From Lithodes maja (Eukaryota > Arthropoda > Malacostraca > Decapoda > Lithodidae), in contig JBAKBP010004445.1 in assembly GCA_037953745.1 (NCBI GenBank), positions 62,001-126,000 on the forward strand: a stretch of 64,000 nucleotides of DNA. Reading direction: 5' to 3'. Every line of letters starts with the position of its first letter. The stretch's first letter is position 1. A program made the translations under genes and the position numbers. Under the pieces are notes generated by a model. It saw only the letters and a list, made by a program, of their open reading frames with translations, was not told where the DNA came from and did no database searches. This document shows, in pieces, positions 22,038 to 33,447 of this stretch.

Positions 22038-23375
22038 CCTACTGTATTTGCGGAACACCCAGGCCTCACTACTCAGGAGGTGCACGACGTTGACGTCGGA
22101 GACCACCCACCCTTCAAATCAGTGCCCTATAGGGTGCCCCCTATTAAACTTCCGGCCCTCCGGGCGGAGTTGGAGTATATGTTGCAACAGGGACTGATCG
22201 AGAAGGGGGCAGTAAAGTGGACATCTCCCGTAACGCTGCAACCTAAGCCGGATGGCAAGGTGCGCTTCTGTGTTGATTACCGCAGGCTAAACGGCTTGAC
22301 TCCCACCAACCCATATCCTCTTCCCCGGGTCGATGACTGTGTAGACAAGATTGGCAGGGCCAAGTTCTTGACCAAGGTGGACCTGGTAAAAGGTTACTGG
22401 CAGGTGCCTTTGTCTGAACGGGCGAAAGAGGTGTGTGGTTTTGTGGTGGATGGTGCTACATATCGTTGTAATGTCATGCCGTACGGTCTAAAGAACGCAC
22501 CAGCGACCTTCCAAAGCTTGATGAACGAGTTAGTGGCTGACATTCCGAACTGTACCGTGTACCTGGACGACGTCATTATCTACGATGACGATTTCAAGAG
22601 CCACTGTGAACATGTAGAATCCCTATTTAAGAAATTAAGCGAGGCAAACTTGGTGGTCAACCTGGGAAAGTGTGATTTTGTGCAGGCTACCGTGCAGTAT
22701 CTGGGGTTCATGGTGGGTTTGGGCCAGGTGTGCCCCCCACAGAACAAGATATTGGCTATTAACCACTTCCCCAGGCCGTCCACCAAGAAGCAGATCATGA
22801 GGTTTTTGGGCATGATTGGTTACTACCGCCGCTTTATAAAGGGCTATTCTACTGTGCTGGCTCCTCTGACGGACCTATTGGCCAAAGATAGAAAGTTTAA
22901 GTGGGCGCCTGAGTGTGAGAGGGCTTTTTTGCTAGTAAAACACCTGTTGTGTACTCACCCAATCCTCAGGGCCCCGGACTTTAGCCGACCATTCCAGCTG
23001 GCAACTGATGCCAGTGGTGTGGGGGCTGGTGCCGTTCTGATGCAATCAGACGAAGATGGGCTGCAGCACCCAGTCAGTTTCTTCTCAAAAAAGTTCAACT
23101 CGGCGCAGAAGAACTATTCAGTAGTTGAGAAGGAACTGCTGGCGATTGTGCTAGCGCTCAGGCACTTTGAGGTGTATGTTCCAGCCTATGGACCAGTTGT
23201 GGTGATCTACACTGACCATCACCCCCTCAAGTTCCTGAATCAATTCCATAACCGTAATATGAGGCTGACCAGGTGGTCATTAATGTTGCAGGAATACAAC
23301 CTAGACATACGCCATATTGCCGGTTCTGAGAATGTGATTGCAGATTGCTTATCGAGGGTGGAAGACCCGGGGTAG
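22038..23375 (+). CDS. Element C reverse transcriptase-RNase H
   Basis: In the same frame as gag after the TAA at 22035, and open to a TAG at 23373. RT shows FCVDYRRLNGLT, KVDLVKGYWQVPL, MPYGLKNAPATFQ, the catalytic loop TVYLDDVIIY (near 22557), and the QYLGFMVG and NHFPRPSTKKQIMRFLG connection. RNase H has LATDASGVGAGAVL, the ELLAIVLALRHFE helix, YTDHHPLKFL and DCLSRVED. Catalytic residues look intact. In this family RT-RNase H ends the polyprotein because integrase lies upstream. Without suppression of the preceding TAA it would not be made from the genomic start codon. Confidence 0.92.
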   Translation, partial: PTVFAEHPGLTTQEVHDVDVGDHPPFKSVPYRVPPIKLPALRAELEYMLQQGLIEKGAVKWTSPVTLQPKPDGKVRFCVDYRRLNGLTPTNPYPLPRVDDCVDKIGRAKFLTKVDLVKGYWQVPLSERAKEVCGFVVDGATYRCNVMPYGLKNAPATFQSLMNELVADIPNCTVYLDDVIIYDDDFKSHCEHVESLFKKLSEANLVVNLGKCDFVQATVQYLGFMVGLGQVCPPQNKILAINHFPRPSTKKQIMRFLGMIGYYRRFIKGYSTVLAPLTDLLAKDRKFKWAPECERAFLLVKHLLCTHPILRAPDFSRPFQLATDASGVGAGAVLMQSDEDGLQHPVSFFSKKFNSAQKNYSVVEKELLAIVLALRHFEVYVPAYGPVVVIYTDHHPLKFLNQFHNRNMRLTRWSLMLQEYNLDIRHIAGSENVIADCLSRVEDPG

Positions 23376-23854
23376 ATCATCACAAGGGTAGCCTCCTACT
23401 TTGGTTTGATTAGTATGTTTACGTCTGGTGCTTGTTGGCTCGCGTGTGTAGCCCAGCGTATTGGGTCGTAAAGTAGGAGTTGCTGTGTTGGTATAGAAGA
23501 AAAAACTAGGCTTGCCCCTGTAGTGCAGCCGCCATAAACATATTAAAAATATAAAAATCCTATAAAAACTCTTTCTTTGATAGTTAATTTTTTTAAAAGT
23601 ATGTTATAGCAGAAATTCTGAGTTGTACTCCTCTCAGAAGGCTGGGCTAGTGAAGCTCGCTCTTATGAGCATAACTATGTAATTTAATCTATTGTGTTGG
23701 GAGGGGTTGTTCATTTTTATAATGTGTTATTTTGAAGAGAACTGTGCTTTACATTTCATTGTCGCTGGGTGACTAGGAGTGGCGAATTTTGTATGGGTTC
23801 TGCGTGTCAGATTTAGAGCTCATAGTTGGAGCCTCTTAAAAATCTTGGGTGGGG
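23376..23854 (+). other. Element C 3' untranslated region with polypurine tract
   Basis: 479 bases from the RNase H stop to the 3' LTR without coding signal. The last bases, TGGGTGGGG, form the polypurine tract for plus-strand priming. B and D have equivalent G-rich tracts next to their 3' LTRs. Confidence 0.75.
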
Positions 23855-25672
23855 TGTGACACTCACCGCTTCCCCCAGAACTGCATGGCTTACTCGCTAG
23901 GACTCGCCAGGGCAGAGAATGTAGCTACAGTCTACCTATCATTGTGTACTTTCCTTCTCGAGAAAGCTTGTGTTGCAGACAGTTCAGAACTGTTCTTTAT
24001 TTTCGTCTGTCACAATCCTTTCTATTTTATTTAGTCAATTGAAAGTATTGTGTTAAGTGGTTGAATGATGGGAAGGCGAGCGGGAGAGAGAGAGAGAGAG
24101 AGACCAGGTGGTGTGACTTGGTGGTGAGTGTGGCGCATGGCTGGCCCCCTTACATAGGCCTCGCGGAATTCGTTGCCTCCTGCCTAACACGGCCTACTAG
24201 GCGGCTGCTTACTGGGCGACTGTCGCGCGCCCTCGTGCCATTCCTGCGAACTGGGACTCCAGCCATGCGGTCCCTGGAAATATCCTTGTCAGATCCGTCC
24301 CAGACAGCATACTCTAAGCATCTCCCATGAACTGTTCCACACTCTTGTCTTAGAACCTTTCTCTCCTACTGCCTCTATCATTTCCACTACTTCCTCACCT
24401 TTTATTAATATCAATCCCCCTCTGGTTCCGTGCATCCACACCTTGAATTGGTGGCCAGACTGTATTATATGCTGGATCTCACATTTCTTATGTAACTAGG
24501 CTAAGGTTGAAGATAGTCATTGTCTTTTTGGGAGATTGTATGGCTCGGACTGTCTCCATCAATCACTAATGTTTCTACAGGGTTAAATAATGCTAGACTA
24601 GGGATCCGGTACCTTGCTGTTGGTGTTTTCACTGTGTGTAGGCTACTTTTGAGCTGCACGACACTACGGATTCTGTGGGTTACCTGGATGGATCTTTTGT
24701 CTGTGTACCTTGGAGTTTAGACTGTGTAGTGTGTGAGGGCTGCTTGCCTAATCCACCCAACACTGTTCTAACTCTATTTGCTCTTACTTTTGAGGGTCGC
24801 CAGGAGGATACTCGATACTTGTGATCGAGAATCCTCAAGAGAGCACCCCTTCATATTAACGTAATCAGGCCGCACAGACCCAAGGTCCACACTAGGCTAG
24901 GAGCTGCCTTGCTCCACCAGAATTCTGTACCTTTGCGCATCCCAGCTAGACTTTATTAACCCGGGTAGACATTAGCTGGATTAGATCATATACTCTTTTA
25001 TGCATACCCATTATTTCTACACAAGCATTTTGAGGTCTAGGTTGCTGTAGAGAGACACAACCAGCATAGACCGGTTTTGTTAATAGGAGTACTACTTTTT
25101 CGTGGCGAGCATTATTACTGATGCACCGCTTATAATATTCTTGTGTCCAATAACATTATAGGTCCAGCCTTTTTGTGTATTTAGCCTACACGTGCATTGT
25201 CCTGCCTCCTGCTATTTTGTGGTTCCATTTCCGATACGTTCTTCTTAGTAGCATCCGACATTATTCAGAAGATTCCTTGTTCGGTGCTTGAGGACTTTAC
25301 AACACTTTCTTTCATAAAGGAGTGACAGATATTATTGGTTATAGTAACGTTAAGTAAACCTTCTTCTTGTTTGCATTAGATCACTCTTGTGATTTAATTA
25401 GGTTAACTATCTTTTCCTTGTGTACCATAACTAAGCAACCCTATGCTATAGGTAATAGGCTGTTTCAGAGAACATCAGCCTATAGTAGAAGCACATAGAT
25501 ACTGAGAGTTAAGATACCCCGCTATCGCAGATATAACTCTGGAGGGTATATGTGTTCTTTGTTCGACGGGATTATATATCAGGGGTTGGATATAGCGTTT
25601 CCGTTGTTGCATTTATGCCAGTCTAGTCCAATGTATAAGAGCCACTGATTTATACGAGACCCGATCGTAACA
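23855..25672 (+). repeat. 3' LTR of element C
   Basis: 1818 bp, nearly identical to the 5' LTR. The hairpin is at 24804-24836, where GAGGAT pairs fully with ATCCTC, replacing the G-T pair of the 5' copy by A-T. Ends GTAACA before the duplicated AGGG. Confidence 0.93.
24804..24836 (+). other. Conserved LTR hairpin, element C 3' LTR
   Basis: Arms GAGGATACTCGAT and ATCGAGAATCCTC, A-A mismatch at position 7, loop ACTTGTG. Confidence 0.72.
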
Positions 25673-25855
25673 AGGGGGAGTAAGAAAAAGTATTACTAAA
25701 AGCCCAAGCCTCCATCAGCACTCAAAAGTGCAGGCCCTAACCCCAAGGTCTCCATCCACGGTGTGTATCCCACATAATTAATCATACAACACATGCAATG
25801 GCATATAAATAGTAACAACAAATGCGACTGGTAAGTATGGTTTAACCTTGGATGC
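25673..25855. other. Probable continuation of element E beyond the element C insertion
   Basis: AGGG duplication followed by 180 bases without coding signal. Because C is bounded by a target duplication, this is the other side of the site at 17114 and was once contiguous with 17111. No independent similarity was found. Confidence 0.5.
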
Positions 25856-26115
25856 TTAACCCACTGAGTGCCAGGTCTGTATATTTATGGACTGAGATGC
25901 TGTCACGCCCAGTGTCAGGTCCGTATATATTATGGACTCACCGAAAACAAATTGTAGCAGCGAAACAACTGCACCAAGCACTTCCATACTGCTATCACAA
26001 GTACCTTACCCTTCTGCCTTTCCACCAAAGCCCCCCCAACTTCCCTCCATCACCTAGCCGTCGCGCGTGGGTCAACGAGTCTCTCATTGTCTGACCACCA
26101 CAAAGGAAAAAGAAA

Positions 26116-27127
26116 TATGCCTGGCCGAGAAACGACTGCACCAATCGCTTCCATATTTGTACCACAAGTACCTGACTCAATTGCCTTTCCGCCAGTGATG
26201 CCCAAACCCCTTGTCACCAACATTGTGCGCCTCACCATTGTGTATCACACCTTCATGACTGGTGCACAAGCTCCAACCCCACATTCCCAGTTATTTGACT
26301 GGACAGACCTGACCATGCCTGAATTTTACGTCTTCCTGGCCCTCGTAATGCTCATTGGTAAGCCAAACAATGAACAGTATTGGAGCGACGACCCCATTCT
26401 ATTGAGCCACATCTTCGGCAAAGTAATGTTGAGGAATAGATTCCAGGCCATCCTATTAAACCTTCAATTCTTCGACACCTTTACCCCTGTTACAACAACC
26501 AGCACTGATGCAATACAACGGATACGAATGGTGTTCGATGAATTACGAAGGATCTTCAGTGAATCTTTCAGCCCCTATATGAACCTGGTAATACAAAGGA
26601 GAGCCTGGCATTGTGGCGTGGACACATCAATTTCCAGCAATATATCCGGATGAAAAGGCATCGTTTTGGCTTCAATTTTTGTCGTCATGTGCGACTGTAG
26701 GATCGGGTACATCCAAAGTATTATTTTTGAACACTGGTAAACAGACCGACACAACACCTGACAGACGTATGGGCATGTCTTCTCCATCATCAGTCGTCCA
26801 CTATTCCACCTCATTCAGAGTATTGACTGGGCCGACAACAAAATGAAACAATGGAAACCAAAGTGTGTGCCCGAATATAACCTAAATATGAGGCAGGTCA
26901 ACCAATCAGATGCCATGATCTCGTCAATTGACTGCGCCAAGAAGAGCATGATATTTTGTAAACAAATGCTTTTCCACCTCCTAGACCTGGTGCTGTTCAA
27001 TTTCCTCTGGTATAGATACCAGAAAGTCAGTGGGAAGAAAGATGTGCTGAAGAGATATGCCCTGCAATTCGTGAGAGAGCTACTGATGGACCACGCCCAA
27101 CAAAAACACCCAGAGAAGCACCCGTAA
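26116..27127 (+). pseudogene. piggyBac transposase, frameshifted and catalytically dead
   Basis: From MPGRETTAPI the first part resembles the PGBD/piggyBac N-terminal half: FYVFLALVMLIGKP, QYWSDDPIL, MLRNRFQAILLNLQFFD, IQRIRMVFDELRRIF. At about 26600 a frameshift moves the family's ESLALWRGHINFQQYI block to another frame, and the residue expected as the first catalytic Asp (in DES) reads as Lys. More frame changes occur near 26690. From 26843 a 94-residue piece matches the C-terminal part (PKCVPEYNLNMRQVNQSDAM, KKSMIFCKQMLFHLLDLVLFN). It would normally cut and paste at TTAA. Here it is a relic, but TTAA-flanked MITEs nearby suggest relatives have been active. Confidence 0.82.
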
Positions 27128-28503
27128 GAACTGAGGACACACCAACACACATGGCCCCTGGCCACTTCCCTTCCCTTGTCCCACCCACGGAAAAAAAAAA
27201 AAAAATAACAAAAACGGTATAAAGTGTGCTCAAATGCCACCAGACAACCTCAGAACAAGAAAAAAGTACTTGATATACGAAAGCATTGATTGTGGTATGT
27301 GCCTGTGCCTCGAACCTTGCTTCAAGAAGTACCACACACTCCTTCACTACTGAAAAAATTACAGTCTGATCTTGTACAGTTATATTTATAAGTGTGTACA
27401 ATACTAACAATAAGTGATATGTAATTATAAGTGTGGTTTCTAAGAATATTAACCAGTTATTTTAATATTTAAGACATTGTAACAATGATTAGTGTGTGTG
27501 AAAGGAATAAAAGACAAGCCCAATGCATTTCAATGATAAGTAATTGCAAATAATGTGACAACAAATCATATATAAAATATCATGTGTGTTTGGCATACTC
27601 TTCGGGTCCGTACATCATCTCCTGAGCTTGCGTACATCCCCAAAACAATTGTCAGTTGAAAAAGTAGTCCATACTCAATGCTGATGTACTTCAAATAATC
27701 TCAAAGTGTCCATGGAAAGAGAAAAAATTACACTAAATATAAATATATAGCACAAAAATATTTGTACAAAATGTAACTTTGTCGTACTTTGTGTAACCAT
27801 GGTTCCTCTTGTGCGCGTACATACATCACAAACATATGTGTGCATACTAAAAGTAGTTCATACTCAATATACCACTACTTCGAATTCCTGCATTTGTCTA
27901 AACCAGACAGTGGGAGCAGTTGCAAGTTTAGCGGGCACCCATAGAAAGGCAATAAAGGAAACTATGCTACTACTTTCAACGTCACTCGAAACCATCGGTG
28001 ACCTGATTTAGAGTGAAAAGGACAAGGTGAGTGCTCTTTTACCATTATCCTTCCTTTTTCATCCTTCCTGCTAGATTTAACCAATACATAAATATAATAC
28101 AAAATTGGCCAGCACTGAGGGTGACACGAGGTCATTAACATGCCGGCATTCTGCGGGTGAACCTACTCACTTAGGTCACTCATCCAACCAAAGGTAGTCG
28201 TTCCTACACCAAAGTCGCCCAAATCAAATTCAAAACTACTCAGTGGACCAGTAAAGTGGTTGCTCAATTTACTTGAAACAACTAAGTATTCCAACAAGAG
28301 AATAAATGGTAAAAGTAGGAAGGAAGCGAGACGCATCTACACGTCAGAGAGTAAAAAAGGGAAGTGATTCACATCCCGACATGCAAGCCTCTATTTCTAG
28401 CTGTGGGAAATTTGCAGTTGCCAGGTGTACAAACAAACAATACATTTTATTCTTTATCACCTACAAGACAAATTGGCAGAACCTAAACTAAGAGCATTGT
28501 TAA

Positions 28504-28604
28504 CCCGGGAATGCCAGAGGTGTTTTTTTTTTTGTTTTTTTTTTTCATATAGGGAAACAAAAATCTCACTACAGACTTAATTGAGGACATTCGCCGTTCT
28601 TGGG
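28504..28604. mobile_element. Miniature TTAA-flanked element
   Basis: 101 bp bounded by TTAA at 28500-28503 and 28605-28608, CCCGGGAATGCCAGAGG at the left and GTTCTTGGG at the right. The left end resembles the piggyBac left end at 25860 (shared TGCCAG). It contains T-rich runs. It may be a MITE of that family or the damaged right end of the larger element. Confidence 0.45.
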
Positions 28605-28608
28605 TTAA

Positions 28609-28994
28609 TGCTATGTAAACTAAAGAGCCCCTAGCAAAACAAATAAACTACTTCTGCTTCTAAAAATATTATATTAAGCCAAATTCTCCACTACCCTTGA
28701 CTGATGACATCTGAGCCGAACTGAACGGGTTTGCTGCCTCTCCAGCTTCTCACGCAGACCTTGCATAACATCACTAAGAAGTTAATGATGTATCAAATCT
28801 TATCACCTAACACATCATTAAGAGATTGCTAAGCAAAACAAACAAAGCCAGCTTACAGGAAACAACTGATCTATTCCGAAGACATGCAACACGATTATGT
28901 AACAAATAAAGGAGTAACAAATAAAGGACGAGGGTGCATAGCATAAGGACTCGAGCTTGTAACAATATTTACTTGTGTACGTACAATATATACA

Positions 28995-28995
<1 letters not shown>
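28609..28995. repeat. Unassigned sequence with dispersed repeat at about 28890-28990
   Basis: The part around 28920-28975, read on the minus strand, contains GAGCTCGAGTCC-like sequence (AAGCTCGAGTCC here) followed by TTATGCTATGCACCCTCGTCC. The same sequence recurs at about 61703-61750, also next to (TA)n. Not recognised as a named family. Confidence 0.6.

Positions 28996-29032
<37 letters not shown>
28996..29032. repeat. (TA)n tract, left flank of element B
   Basis: TA repeat up to the LTR start at 29033. The other half of the same tract lies at 38292-38374 beyond element B, so B split a microsatellite. Confidence 0.9.
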
Positions 29033-29036
<4 letters not shown>

Positions 29037-29888
29037 ACGTCCTGGGATATATAAACACTGGGCTCTTTCTATTGGACTAGGTATGCGGCAACAAGCAACA
29101 ACGGAAAATGCTAGATCCAACCCTTATCTATAAACCCAGGCAACAAACCACCCTAAACCGTCAAGACAACGCCTGGACAACAAGGTATCCTATGACTCGG
29201 TTACAGGGTGCACGCACTATAGACTGCTGATAGTCAAGCAGGCTATATAAAAGATCACACAATTAAGTTGACTTAAAGCTTCAAGGAAAAGATAGATAAC
29301 GGAATTAAATTGCAGAAACAATTTAATAACAAACTAGAAGAAAGTACATTTAACGTTACGTTAATTAATACAACTAATCACCCCTGCGTGAAAGAAGGTG
29401 AAAGCAAACAGTCCTCAAAACATCGTACCGGTAGACAAGATGCGGGTTTCTAAACTGCATGCGGCTACTGTAGGATCTGATGCTTAGCAAAGAAAGTACG
29501 TTACGGATTTAGAGAACTCTTAACTCATAAGCAGGAATAAATACTAGTGATAGGCCATACAGTGTATAATGGCATAGGTATAATTAAATAAAGGCAGCAA
29601 CTCGCAACATAACCACATACAGGTGTGCTTCTCACTCTTAGTCAGGCAAGCCTGGTCGGACAGAGTCTCCAAGCCACACCATGACTCACAATGCTCACAA
29701 AAACGGTAAACTGTGGCACAATAACAAGCATACAGAAATAATAAACCCCTAGCTGTTAATCTGCCAGGTGGCAGAGGTCTAGCCGGAAGGATATAGGCTT
29801 CGGATACCCGGGCTGAGCCACCTGCTCTAGCCTAGGGACGTTCCCAAGTCTGTGCGCCAAATTACTCTAATTGAAAGGGTGTTCTCTT

Positions 29889-29921
29889 GAGAGACTCAGA
29901 TCGCAAGTATCTGACTCTCTC
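29889..29921 (-). other. Conserved LTR hairpin, element B 3' LTR
   Basis: Element-strand arms GAGAGAGTCAGAT and ATCTGAGTCTCTC, G-G mismatch at position 7, loop ACTTGCG. Flanked by CGCCAG and AAGAGAAC. Missing from the right (5') LTR because of the 843-bp deletion. Confidence 0.72.
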
Positions 29922-30754
29922 CTGGCGACCCTAAAACAAAAGCAAGACGTGCTAGCGCAGTGCTGAGTGGACTAGGGAAGGGCCCTCACACAACACAACA
30001 CTAGACACACAGCGACACAGACAAGAAAATGCCCCCAGACTCCCACGGGTATCCTAGTAAAGTCATGCGGGTCCACAGGACTCGCACCAGCAGACTTTAC
30101 TTAAAGGATCGCAAAAAGCCTCCCCTCCGGTCTAGCCCCTGCTAACCTGACACAAAAACACACTAGCAAGCATGAAACCACCAAATATGAGACAACAAAA
30201 AAACTTCCTAGGTCTCATTAACAATTACATCTCCTGCATAAGGCCCAAAATCCTATCTAGTTATCTGAGAGCTCGTCGTTAATACAATAATAGATATAAG
30301 GTCTATCAAGGGGATGGGATAATTAAATAGATTGGTGAAGTAGTGGAAAGAAGGTATACAAAGTAAGAGAGAAAGTTTCTAAGTGGGGTTGAGAGGGATA
30401 GATATCAAGGGGGTCCGAAGGGTACGACAGTGAGGTGAGCTCTGAGTCTTGAATCTGTCTGGACCCCACCCTAGGCATACAAAATACATCCCAGGCTTGG
30501 CAACACTAAACACAGTTGCCGGGTCAAAATCGTCTACCCCGTGCGTGAGTCGAAACTAAGCCTAACGTTGCAATCGGATGCATATGGCAACGCTTCAGGC
30601 TCGTCCCAAGCTAGACTCTCCGCGCGAAGCAACGTCCCCCAGCCGGTCTCTCTCTCCCGCTCGTCTCCTCCCACTCTCACTAGACTTACATCTTATATAT
30701 TATAATGAAACAATCAACTATCGAGAATAAAATATACTAAGATGCGTTGGTTAA

Positions 30755-31383
30755 CCTAACAAGTGCGCATGGGGGTAATTGAAAACGTCCCCCTGTGCTG
30801 ACGTATTTGAGGTGTTTCCGTCACTAAAATATTCATTGTACCATTAATAGCATTAATAATTATCCATATGCGCCTATTATGGGTTGATTATAAAGGTATT
30901 AACCTGAAACAACAATAAAACGAGTGAAAACAGCGTTTGGATGGTCAAAATCGGAGATATAGCCCGCGAGTTGTATAATGTATGGGTGAGGCAAACTGCT
31001 TTCCCGCCAATTTCCCCCAAGGCCACTGAGACACAGTCGATCGATACTCTCTCTCTCTCTCTTGCACTAGCTTGCCATCAGTGATGACAACACCCTGCTT
31101 GCAACTCGCTAATGTTAGCACGAAAATATACCTCAGAATAAGGGAATAATAGGGAAAATAGGTGATAACTGAAGGAGATGAGGAAAGTGGGGAAGGAGGG
31201 GAGGTAGAGGACTGAGATTTTGCATGGCCCAGGGGCCAAAAAAAAATAAAAAAATAAAAAAATAAAAATAAATATTTTTTTTTTTTTTCGATGTCAAAAG
31301 TTGATTTTTTATTTTACTTACTCTCAAGAGTCTTCCCGCAGTCCGCCGGGGGAACTCTTAAGAGTCTCCCCGCAGTTCCCGGG
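30755..31383. mobile_element. TTAA-flanked insertion inside the element B LTR
   Basis: 629 bp bounded by TTAA at 30751-30754 and 31384-31387. The right LTR has the uninterrupted site (GTTGGTTAAGAATAAGG at about 38104) with a single TTAA, so this is an insertion and not a deletion of the other LTR. Ends are CCTAACAAG and TTCCCGGG. The right end has a repeated AGAGTCT(T/C)CCCGCAGT motif at about 31328 and 31359. No coding capacity. It contains A- and T-homopolymer runs at 31228-31289. Confidence 0.75.
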
Positions 31384-31890
31384 TTAAGAATAAGGGCAGC
31401 TACAAGCTGTGAAACAACATAAGAATATCCCAGACATTAGTTACGTTGTCGTAGGATATATACTAAGGAAAAGCCTGCTGGCCGGCTGCCGCCAGCCGGT
31501 TTCTAAACGGCTGGGCAGCCGACGTGCGCGCACGCCCGCACATGGCTACTATGCAGAAGCGTCACACCTCCCCCAAGATATAAGACCCTTGACTAATTTC
31601 TTCATATCTAACAGAAAGCTTCTCATAGTACTACACACTGTTGCGACACAAGGCACTATATATAAAATAAAGTAAAGACTGTTGCGCTCCACCGAGCAAG
31701 TTCAACTAACTTAGCGACAATAAGCGAAAACATTCAACTTAGATACTGCTACAACATCTTATACAAAATTCTACCCGTTATAAAAATAAAGAGTTGTTAT
31801 AAGGTTTTTGCTTTTTTAATTTGTTTTTTTCGGCTGAACTACAGTGACAGCCTATTTTCCTCCACACTCAACCCTCAATCCTGTGGCAGT

Positions 31891-33447
31891 CTAACCAACA
31901 TCATCCACCCTTGATAGACAATCCGCTATCACGTTATCAGAACCGGCAATATGGCGTATGTCCAGATTATACTCCTGAAGCATGAGTGGCCACCTGGTCA
32001 GCCTCATATTCCGGTTATGAAACTGATTCAAGAATTTCAGAGGGTGATGATCGGTATAAACCACTATGACTGGTCCGAAAGCAGGAACATATACATCGAA
32101 GTGCCTGAGCGCCAGCACTATCGCCAGGAGTTCTTTTTCAATTACAGAGTAATTCCTTTGTGCACTATTGAATTTTTTACTGTAAAGACTCACTGGATGT
32201 TCGATACCTTCATCATCTGTCTGTAACAAGACAGCCCCAGCCCCTACGCCACTGGCATCAGTCGCCAGCTGAAAAGGTCTGCTGAAGTCCGGGGCCCTGA
32301 GTATGGGGTGGGTACATAACAGGTGTTTCACCAAGGAAAACGCCTCTACACACTCAGGAGACCACCGGAACTTCTTGTCCTTAGATAATAAGTCAGATAA
32401 AGGTGCAAGTACAGTCGAATAGCCTTTGATGAAGCGACGATAATAGCCTATCATACCTAGAAACCGCATGATTTGTTTCTTAGTCGTAGGCTGGGGAAAC
32501 TGATCGATGGCTTTGATCTTTGTCTGTGGAAGGCACACCTGACCCATCCCCACCTCGAACCCCAGGTACAAAACTGTGGCCTTGACAAAATCGCACTTAC
32601 CCAGGTTTACCACCAAACCTGCTTCATTCAGTTTATTAAAAAGCAGTCCGATGTGAGCACAGTGACTGTTAAAATCATCGTCGTATATTATGACATCATC
32701 TAGGTACACCGTACAGTTGGGAATGTCGGCTACAATGTCGTTCATTAATTTCTGAAACGTTGCAGGGGCATTTTTCAGCCCGAATGGCATAACATGGCAA
32801 CGATATGTGGCACCGTCCACCACAAACCCACACACCTCTCGCGCTCGCTCAGACAAGGGCACTTGCCAATAACCCTTAACAAGGTCTATCTTAGTGAGGA
32901 ACTTGGCTTTTCCTATCTTATCCACACTGTCGTCCACGCGAGGGAGAGGGTAGGCATTTGTGGGGGTTAAACCATTCAACCTGCGGAAATCTATACAAAA
33001 CCGCACCTTGCCATCTGGATTGGGCTGCAGTGTGACTGGGGAAGTCCACCTTACTGCACCCTCAGAAATCAGCCCACGTTTCAGCATATAATCCAGCTCT
33101 TCCCTAAGTGCTGGTAATATAATAGGGGGAACACGGTATGGCACTGATTTAAAGGGCGGGTGGTCCCCAACATCGACATCGTGCACCGCTTGAGTAGTGA
33201 GGCCAGGATGCTCCGCGAAAATAGCTGGGTTTGAATCAAACAAGTGCTGCACAGCTACACGCTGTTGCTCAGGCAGGTGCAATATCAACTCGTGAGCCAC
33301 TTGTCTAGAATTCCCCGCCCACTGATCCGCGGAAACATGACAATCCCAATTATCCTCCCCCGCAGCTTGACTGTCCCTTCCTCCTTCTCCACCAAGATCG
33401 CTGCAGATCAACACCTGGACAGTGAGAGGCTCGGAGGGGCGCCTCAC
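31891..33447 (-). CDS. Element B reverse transcriptase-RNase H
   Basis: 518 codons from 33447. An N-terminal linker (MRRPSEPLTVQVL...) continues the GPY/F region of the preceding frame. RT: FCIDFRRLNGLTPTN, KIDLVKGYWQVPL, MPFGLKNAPATFQ, catalytic TVYLDDVIIYDDD, LYLGFEVGMG, QFPQPTTKKQIMRFLGMIGY. RNase H: LATDASGVGAGAVLLQ, NYSVIEKELLAIVLALRHF, VYTDHHPLKFLNQF, NVIADCLSRVDD. All catalytic Asp and Glu residues I can place are present. It overlaps the upstream frame by about 100 bases and is +1 relative to it. The shift maps to an A6 run near 33485 and looks like a one-base gain. Confidence 0.93.
   Translation of the reverse strand: MRRPSEPLTVQVLICSDLGGEGGRDSQAAGEDNWDCHVSADQWAGNSRQVAHELILHLPEQQRVAVQHLFDSNPAIFAEHPGLTTQAVHDVDVGDHPPFKSVPYRVPPIILPALREELDYMLKRGLISEGAVRWTSPVTLQPNPDGKVRFCIDFRRLNGLTPTNAYPLPRVDDSVDKIGKAKFLTKIDLVKGYWQVPLSERAREVCGFVVDGATYRCHVMPFGLKNAPATFQKLMNDIVADIPNCTVYLDDVIIYDDDFNSHCAHIGLLFNKLNEAGLVVNLGKCDFVKATVLYLGFEVGMGQVCLPQTKIKAIDQFPQPTTKKQIMRFLGMIGYYRRFIKGYSTVLAPLSDLLSKDKKFRWSPECVEAFSLVKHLLCTHPILRAPDFSRPFQLATDASGVGAGAVLLQTDDEGIEHPVSLYSKKFNSAQRNYSVIEKELLAIVLALRHFDVYVPAFGPVIVVYTDHHPLKFLNQFHNRNMRLTRWPLMLQEYNLDIRHIAGSDNVIADCLSRVDDVG

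Larger units (their letters stand above)
17115..25672 (+). mobile_element. Gypsy LTR element C, complete outline, integrase deleted
   Basis: 8.56 kb with two LTRs (17115-18933 and 23855-25672), flanked by the 4-bp duplication AGGG (17111-17114 and 25673-25676). Primer-binding site at 18936, polypurine tract TGGGTGGGG before 23855. By eye the LTRs differ at about 25 positions (roughly 1.4%), so it is young. The internal frame is gag-protease-GPY/F-RT-RNase H. The integrase finger and core are removed by an in-frame deletion, and there are two in-frame stops. It is inserted in element E. Confidence 0.93.
25856..28608 (+). mobile_element. Decayed piggyBac-type DNA transposon
   Basis: Starts with target TTAA (25856-25859) and CCCACTGAGTGCCAGGTCTG. 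A related subterminal copy at about 25912 (GTGTCAGGTCCG) shares the following TATAT..TATGGACT. It contains a broken piggyBac transposase. The right end is uncertain: the next CGGG/TGGG-TTAA in the right polarity is at 28605-28608, but that TTAA also bounds a small MITE (28504-28604). From 27128 to 28500 there is AT-rich non-coding sequence. Confidence 0.65.
29033..31566 (-). repeat. 3' LTR of element B, enlarged by a TTAA insertion
   Basis: 2534 bp, TGTTACGTCCTGGG...GCGTCACA on the plus strand. Relative to the right LTR it has 843 extra bases at 29610-30452, true LTR sequence including the conserved hairpin, and a 629-bp TTAA-flanked insertion at 30755-31383. Confidence 0.92.
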
